NCBI GenBank assembly: GCA_025980355.1
Contig: JAICXR010000139.1
Span: forward strand, 1-7,909
DNA length: 7,909 nt
Direction: 5' to 3'
Source of the DNA: Chloroflexota bacterium
GTDB taxonomy: Bacteria; Chloroflexota; UBA4733
The notes under the pieces are model-generated. The model ran no database searches and was not told where the DNA came from. It saw only the letters and a program-made list of their open reading frames with translations. Shown in pieces: positions 5,081 to 7,909 of this stretch. Numbering within the stretch: the first letter of the stretch is position 1; every line of letters starts with the position of its first letter. A program made the translations under genes and the position numbers.

Positions 5081-6637
5081 CTATGCGCCGGCCAGGATGG
5101 CGTTCATCTGTTGGGTGGCGTTCGTCATGGCGCTGGAAACCGACCCCGGCGTCTTGCCATAGATCTGCCCGAGCGCCGTGCCCATCACCTTGGAGCATTG
5201 GTCATAGGTGGGCCAGTACTCGAAGTTGACGGCGAGCTGCTGGTAGATCGTGTTGATCATGAAGTCGCGGAACTTGGTTGCCTGATCGGTAGGCAGGAAA
5301 CTCAGATATTCGGCCCATAGGGCGGCGTCTTTCATGGGGAGCGGCTGCCCCTTGCCGACCGCCGTCCAGGCCTTCCAGCCCTGGAGGCCGCCGACCCACT
5401 CCGCCAGCACCCAGGCGTCGTCTGGATGGGTGTTGCTCTGGGCGATGGACCAGAGGTGGCCTTGCGTGAAGTGCTGCTGGGCTTGCGGCCCCTTCGGGAG
5501 GGTGTGCCAGGTCCAGTTGAAGGGCGTCGCCCCGGGCTTGGACGTGACCTGGTAGATACTGTACGGATAGTTGCCCCAGCCCAACACCATGGCGACGTTG
5601 CCGGTCGTGAAGTCCGTTTTCGGTTGCATCGGGTTCGTCGGTGTCGGCAGGCTCTGGTCGTTGTAGGCAGCCTGCTGGAAGAGGGTGAGCGAGTCAATGG
5701 TCGGCTGGTCGCTCAGGAGGGCCTTCTTGGCCTGGTCGTCGACCCAGTAGTGCTTGGCGTAGTTGTAGATGATGCAGAACTGCTGCCAGCCGGCCTCGTT
5801 GGCGTCGTTCGTGCCCCCGAAGACGTGCTTGGTCGGATCGGTGAGCTGCTTGGCGAGCTGCCGCCAGTCGTCGTAGCTCCAGTCGTCCTTGGGAAGGTCC
5901 AGCCCCTTCGCCTTGAAGAGGTCCGTGTTGAGGAAGAGGAGCTGGCCGTTGAAGTCCTGGGCCGTGCCCCAGAATTTTCCCTTGTACTGCATCGCGTCGA
6001 CCATGGGCTTGAGGTAGAGGTCCGGCGCGGCGTCCGTACTGGAATGGATATGGCCGCTCAGGTCGAGCAGCAGGCCCTTGTCCGCCCACGACGGCTTGTA
6101 CTGCGCCCAGACGTTCAGGACGTCGGGCGCGGTGCCGCTGGAGAGCATGGTCAGGGTCTTATCGATGTAGGTGGCGAACGGGTTGATGATCGGTTCGAGC
6201 TGGTATTTGCCGGCGAACTGTTCGTTGAACTTCGCCGCTACCGCGTTGTAGCGCTGCGTGACATCGGCGGCGTCGCCGTAGCCGGAGAGGGTGAGCGTCT
6301 TCCCCCCCTGCTTGACGGCGGACGTGGTAGCGGCCGCCGATGTGGCCGAAGCCGTTGGTGCGGCCGAGGCCGCCGATGATGCCGACGGTGTTGAGGTACT
6401 GGCCGACGATGCCGCCAGCGTGCTGGCCGCGCTGGCAGTCGTCGTCGAGGAAACGGCAGTTGAGGCGGCCGCGCTGCTGGCCGCCGTCTGCGTCGCCGCG
6501 GCGGTGGACAGCGTCGCCTGGACCGATCCGGACGTAACCGACGTGCCGGCCGACCCGCCACAGGCGGCCAGGACGCCGAGGGCGGCGGCCTGCGTCGCCG
6601 CGAGTTGCAAGAGCACGCGCCGAGAACACCGAGCCAT
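5081..6637 (-). CDS. ABC-transporter extracellular sugar-binding lipoprotein (SBP family 1)
   Basis: The product has 518 residues. The N-terminus carries a lipoprotein signal: SRRVLLQ (5-11) fits a twin-arginine (Tat) motif, a hydrophobic stretch follows, and the lipobox LAAC ends at Cys26, the predicted lipidated residue. Residues 29-109 are a linker made almost only of Ala, Ser and Thr. The binding domain follows (about 114-515), with typical family 1 features: TLTLSGYGD (114-122), YNAVAAKFNEQF (130-141), LSSGTAPDVLNVWAQY (165-180), LLLDLSGHI (189-197), QLLFLNTDLFKAKGL (232-246), WSYDDWRQLAKQL (253-265), TTGNVAMVLGWG (344-355) and HPDDAWVLAEWVGG (404-417). Aromatic residues are frequent (W183, W223, W284, W298, Y357, Y359, W375), as expected for carbohydrate binding. 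ATG 6637 is chosen because AAAGGAAGG lies five bases upstream; the in-frame GTG at 6643 overlaps that site. The ligand is unknown, and no permease or ATPase gene adjoins it. Confidence 0.9.
   Translation of the reverse strand: MARCSRRVLLQLAATQAAALGVLAACGGSAGTSVTSGSVQATLSTAAATQTAASSAAASTAVSSTTTASAASTLAASSASTSTPSASSAASAAPTASATSAAATTSAVKQGGKTLTLSGYGDAADVTQRYNAVAAKFNEQFAGKYQLEPIINPFATYIDKTLTMLSSGTAPDVLNVWAQYKPSWADKGLLLDLSGHIHSSTDAAPDLYLKPMVDAMQYKGKFWGTAQDFNGQLLFLNTDLFKAKGLDLPKDDWSYDDWRQLAKQLTDPTKHVFGGTNDANEAGWQQFCIIYNYAKHYWVDDQAKKALLSDQPTIDSLTLFQQAAYNDQSLPTPTNPMQPKTDFTTGNVAMVLGWGNYPYSIYQVTSKPGATPFNWTWHTLPKGPQAQQHFTQGHLWSIAQSNTHPDDAWVLAEWVGGLQGWKAWTAVGKGQPLPMKDAALWAEYLSFLPTDQATKFRDFMINTIYQQLAVNFEYWPTYDQCSKVMGTALGQIYGKTPGSVSSAMTNATQQMNAILAGA
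6311..6553 (-). other. Low-complexity Ala/Ser/Thr linker in the binding lipoprotein
   Basis: This stretch encodes residues 29-109, about 80 positions almost entirely Ala, Ser and Thr with a few Pro, Gln, Val and Leu. It probably tethers the binding domain away from the lipid anchor. The codons vary, so it is not a simple DNA tandem repeat. The opposite strand is consequently rich in GCC/GTC-type codons and looks open without being a gene. Confidence 0.8.
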
Positions 6638-6642
6638 GGACA

Positions 6643-6651
6643 CCTTCCTTT
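6643..6651 (-). promoter_or_regulatory. Shine-Dalgarno site of the binding-lipoprotein gene
   Basis: Read on the minus strand this is AAAGGAAGG, ending five bases before ATG 6637. It decides the start against the GTG at 6643. Confidence 0.7.
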
Positions 6652-6658
6652 CCCGGAT

Positions 6659-6694
6659 GCGCTCGGAACGGTACGCGATCGGGGTGCCGAGCGC
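6659..6694 (-). promoter_or_regulatory. Inverted repeat in the leader of the binding-lipoprotein gene
   Basis: GCGCTCGG (6659-6666) and CCGAGCGC (6687-6694) are perfect eight-base inverted repeats separated by 20 bases. They lie between the predicted promoter and the SD site, so the transcript can fold into a hairpin ending about eight bases before the SD. It could also be a repressor site on the DNA. No U-tract follows, so a simple intrinsic attenuator is unlikely. Confidence 0.5.
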
Positions 6695-6716
6695 GGGGCT
6701 GCGACGGTTAGGAGTG

Positions 6717-6746
6717 ATTATAGTCGTTCGTCGGTCGAGCCGTCCA
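6717..6746 (-). promoter_or_regulatory. Sigma-70-like promoter for the binding-lipoprotein gene
   Basis: On the minus strand a perfect -10 hexamer TATAAT (6717-6722) is preceded, after an 18-base spacer, by TGGACG (6741-6746), which matches four of six -35 positions. Transcription would start near 6710, giving a leader of roughly 70 bases. The site lies in the 126-base gap after the upstream oxidoreductase gene, so the lipoprotein gene can be expressed on its own even if read-through also occurs. Confidence 0.6.
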
Positions 6747-6763
6747 TCGTGGGCGGTTGGCGT

Positions 6764-7753
6764 TCATTGCAGCGGCAGGTGGACCACCGCGCCATGCTCG
6801 GAGGCGCGGTAGATGGCGAGCACCGTCTCCACGGCGACGGCGCCGTCCTCCCCGCTGACGGACGGCGGGCGACCCTCCCGGACGGCCGCGACGAACTCCG
6901 CGATCTCGCCCTCGTGGCCGCTCCGCGTGCGCGTGACGGGCACCGTTTCCCAGGCCGTCGCGCCGGCGCGCGCGATCTGGACATCGCCCCAGGAATGGAC
7001 GCGGATCACGCCCTGCGTCCCGATGAGGTCGGTCACGCTCGTCGACGCGGGACGGGTCACCGCGCGGCTCTGGGTGACCGTGGCCTGGGCGCCGTTGGCG
7101 TAGGCGAGCAAGGCCTGGCCGGTGTCCTCGCCCTCGGAGATGTGCAGACGATTCGCCACACGGCCCGCCACCCAGACGACATCGCTACCGAGCCACCAGC
7201 GGAGACGATCGACGGCGTGGACGCCGTTATCCATGAAGACGCCGCCCCCGGCCAAGGCCAGGGTGCCCCGCCAGCCCAGGCCGGCCGCCGGCAGGCCGGC
7301 GAGGATGGTGTCCTGGGCCATGACGACGTCGCCGATGGCGCCGGCATCCAGCAACTCCTTCACCCGCACATTCTCCGGGAGGAAGCGATGCGTCAGGCCG
7401 GTCATCAGCAGCACGCGGGCCGATTGCGCCGCCGCGACGATGGCGACACAATCGGCGACGGTGGTGGCGAGCGGCTTTTCGCAGAGGATGTGCTTGCCGG
7501 CGGCCGTCGCCGCCTCGCACGCCGCCCGGTGGAGGGTATGCGGCAGGCAGATCGAGACGGCGTCGACGCGGTCGAACATGTCGTGATAGTCCGCCACGTA
7601 CTGCGCGCCGACCTCGGTCGCCAACGCCTCCCCGCGCGCCCGGTCGGTATCCGACACGGCCGCCACCACGACATCCGGCAGCGTGCGGTACGCTGCAGCG
7701 TGGACCTTGCCCATGCCTCCAGCACCAATGATGCCGACGTTCAGCTTGGCCAT
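6764..7753 (-). CDS. Gfo/Idh/MocA family oxidoreductase
   Basis: The product has 329 residues. The N-terminal Rossmann fold opens with VGIIGAGGMGKVHAAAY (6-22), giving the GxGxxG turn at G10, G12 and G15. Strand 2 ends in AAVSDTD (31-37); the acidic D35 favours NAD(H). VSICLPHTLH (66-75) and HILCEKPLATT (88-98) carry the family signature, with Lys93 of EKP as the catalytic lysine. The C-terminal domain contains GGGVFMDNGVHAVDRLRWWLG (169-189), where D175 and H179 complete the usual Lys/Asp/His active site. The family oxidises, reduces or epimerises sugars, inositols and related polyols using bound or exchanged NAD(P); the substrate is not readable. ATG 7753 is chosen because MAKLNVGIIG is the normal family start; the GGTGGGG four bases upstream is a modest SD. 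The frame runs open to 7876 without conserved residues. The sugar-binding lipoprotein gene follows on the same strand, suggesting a shared carbohydrate role. Confidence 0.9.
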   Translation of the reverse strand: MAKLNVGIIGAGGMGKVHAAAYRTLPDVVVAAVSDTDRARGEALATEVGAQYVADYHDMFDRVDAVSICLPHTLHRAACEAATAAGKHILCEKPLATTVADCVAIVAAAQSARVLLMTGLTHRFLPENVRVKELLDAGAIGDVVMAQDTILAGLPAAGLGWRGTLALAGGGVFMDNGVHAVDRLRWWLGSDVVWVAGRVANRLHISEGEDTGQALLAYANGAQATVTQSRAVTRPASTSVTDLIGTQGVIRVHSWGDVQIARAGATAWETVPVTRTRSGHEGEIAEFVAAVREGRPPSVSGEDGAVAVETVLAIYRASEHGAVVHLPLQ

Positions 7754-7909
7754 CGTTCCCCACCATTTCTCCGGCCCCGCCGTGCCATTGCAACGGCTTG
7801 CTCGGACGATCCAGCCCCAGTATATATTCGCATCCGGCCGCTGGGCGGGATGAAGGCCCCGGGGAGTGTGCCGCAAAACTTTGCAGGGGAGCGAGCGGCG
7901 ACCATACCC
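7754..7909 (-). promoter_or_regulatory. Leader region of the Gfo/Idh/MocA gene with candidate -10 and a small palindrome
   Basis: No gene is seen here. On the minus strand an AT-rich island (plus-strand 7821-7829) contains TATATA/TATACT, a possible -10 element about 70 bases before the start codon, but no convincing -35 lies upstream. Further out, GCAAA-AC-TTTGC (7873-7884) is a short palindrome of the kind bound by LacI-type sugar regulators. CCCCGGGG (7857-7864) is probably incidental in such GC-rich DNA. Confidence 0.3.

Noticed and set aside
4953..5162. Plus-strand frame of 69 codons with a GGGAGGAG ahead of ATG 4953
   Set aside because: Its codon use is mixed, it runs into the antisense of the lipoprotein gene's end, and no motif is visible. 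The SD-like match alone is not enough.
5426..6379. Plus-strand open frame of 317 codons opposite the binding-lipoprotein gene
   Set aside because: Its Val/Gly/Leu/Arg-rich content mirrors codons of the lipoprotein gene on the other strand. There is no family motif, and the opposite strand is clearly coding.
7754..7876. Upstream extension of the Gfo/Idh/MocA protein by 41 residues
   Set aside because: The family normally starts right before the VGIIGAGGMG strand. The extra residues look non-coding and include the AT-rich promoter-like island.

Overview
The window is strongly GC-rich and densely coded. Its third codon positions are mostly G or C, with frequent GTG starts and good Shine-Dalgarno (SD) sequences. 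The substrate-binding lipoprotein has a twin-arginine type lipoprotein signal followed by a long Ala/Ser/Thr linker. Together with this mix of sugar-related and small-molecule enzymes, that suggests a Chloroflexota bacterium (Thermomicrobia/Sphaerobacter-like). This taxonomic call is an inference; a high-GC actinobacterium is the main alternative. I see no rRNA, tRNA, CRISPR array, insertion sequence or phage gene.

Layout. (1) Bases 2-2112, plus strand: the 3' part of a fumarylacetoacetate-hydrolase (FAH) family gene, a class I SAM methyltransferase overlapping it by 14 bases, and a small SnoaL/NTF2-like protein 31 bases further on. These look like one transcription unit. (2) Bases 2177-3076, minus strand: an alpha/beta-hydrolase of the polyhydroxybutyrate-depolymerase/LpqC esterase type, convergent with unit 1. 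(3) Bases 3144-4702, plus strand: a D-2-hydroxyacid dehydrogenase and a small P-loop kinase-like protein, probably one operon, divergent from the esterase across a 67-base gap. (4) Bases 4703-5080: a gene-poor stretch holding only a doubtful 91-codon minus-strand frame. (5) Bases 5081-7753, minus strand: a Gfo/Idh/MocA oxidoreductase followed by an ABC-transporter sugar-binding lipoprotein. The lipoprotein has its own good sigma-70-like promoter and a hairpin-forming leader. (6) Bases 7754-7909: a leader region without a gene.

A possible theme is uptake and oxidation of sugars or sugar acids. The binding protein would capture a carbohydrate, the Gfo/Idh/MocA enzyme would oxidise or epimerise a sugar or polyol, the FAH-family protein resembles 2-keto-3-deoxy sugar-acid dehydratases, and the hydroxyacid dehydrogenase would interconvert a 2-keto and a 2-hydroxy acid. 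The genes lie in several units on both strands, so this link is a hypothesis. No clearly new system is evident. The points most worth a second look are the leader hairpin of the lipoprotein gene, the reductase/P-loop kinase pair, the binding protein without permease genes beside it, and the unexplained 4703-5080 stretch.
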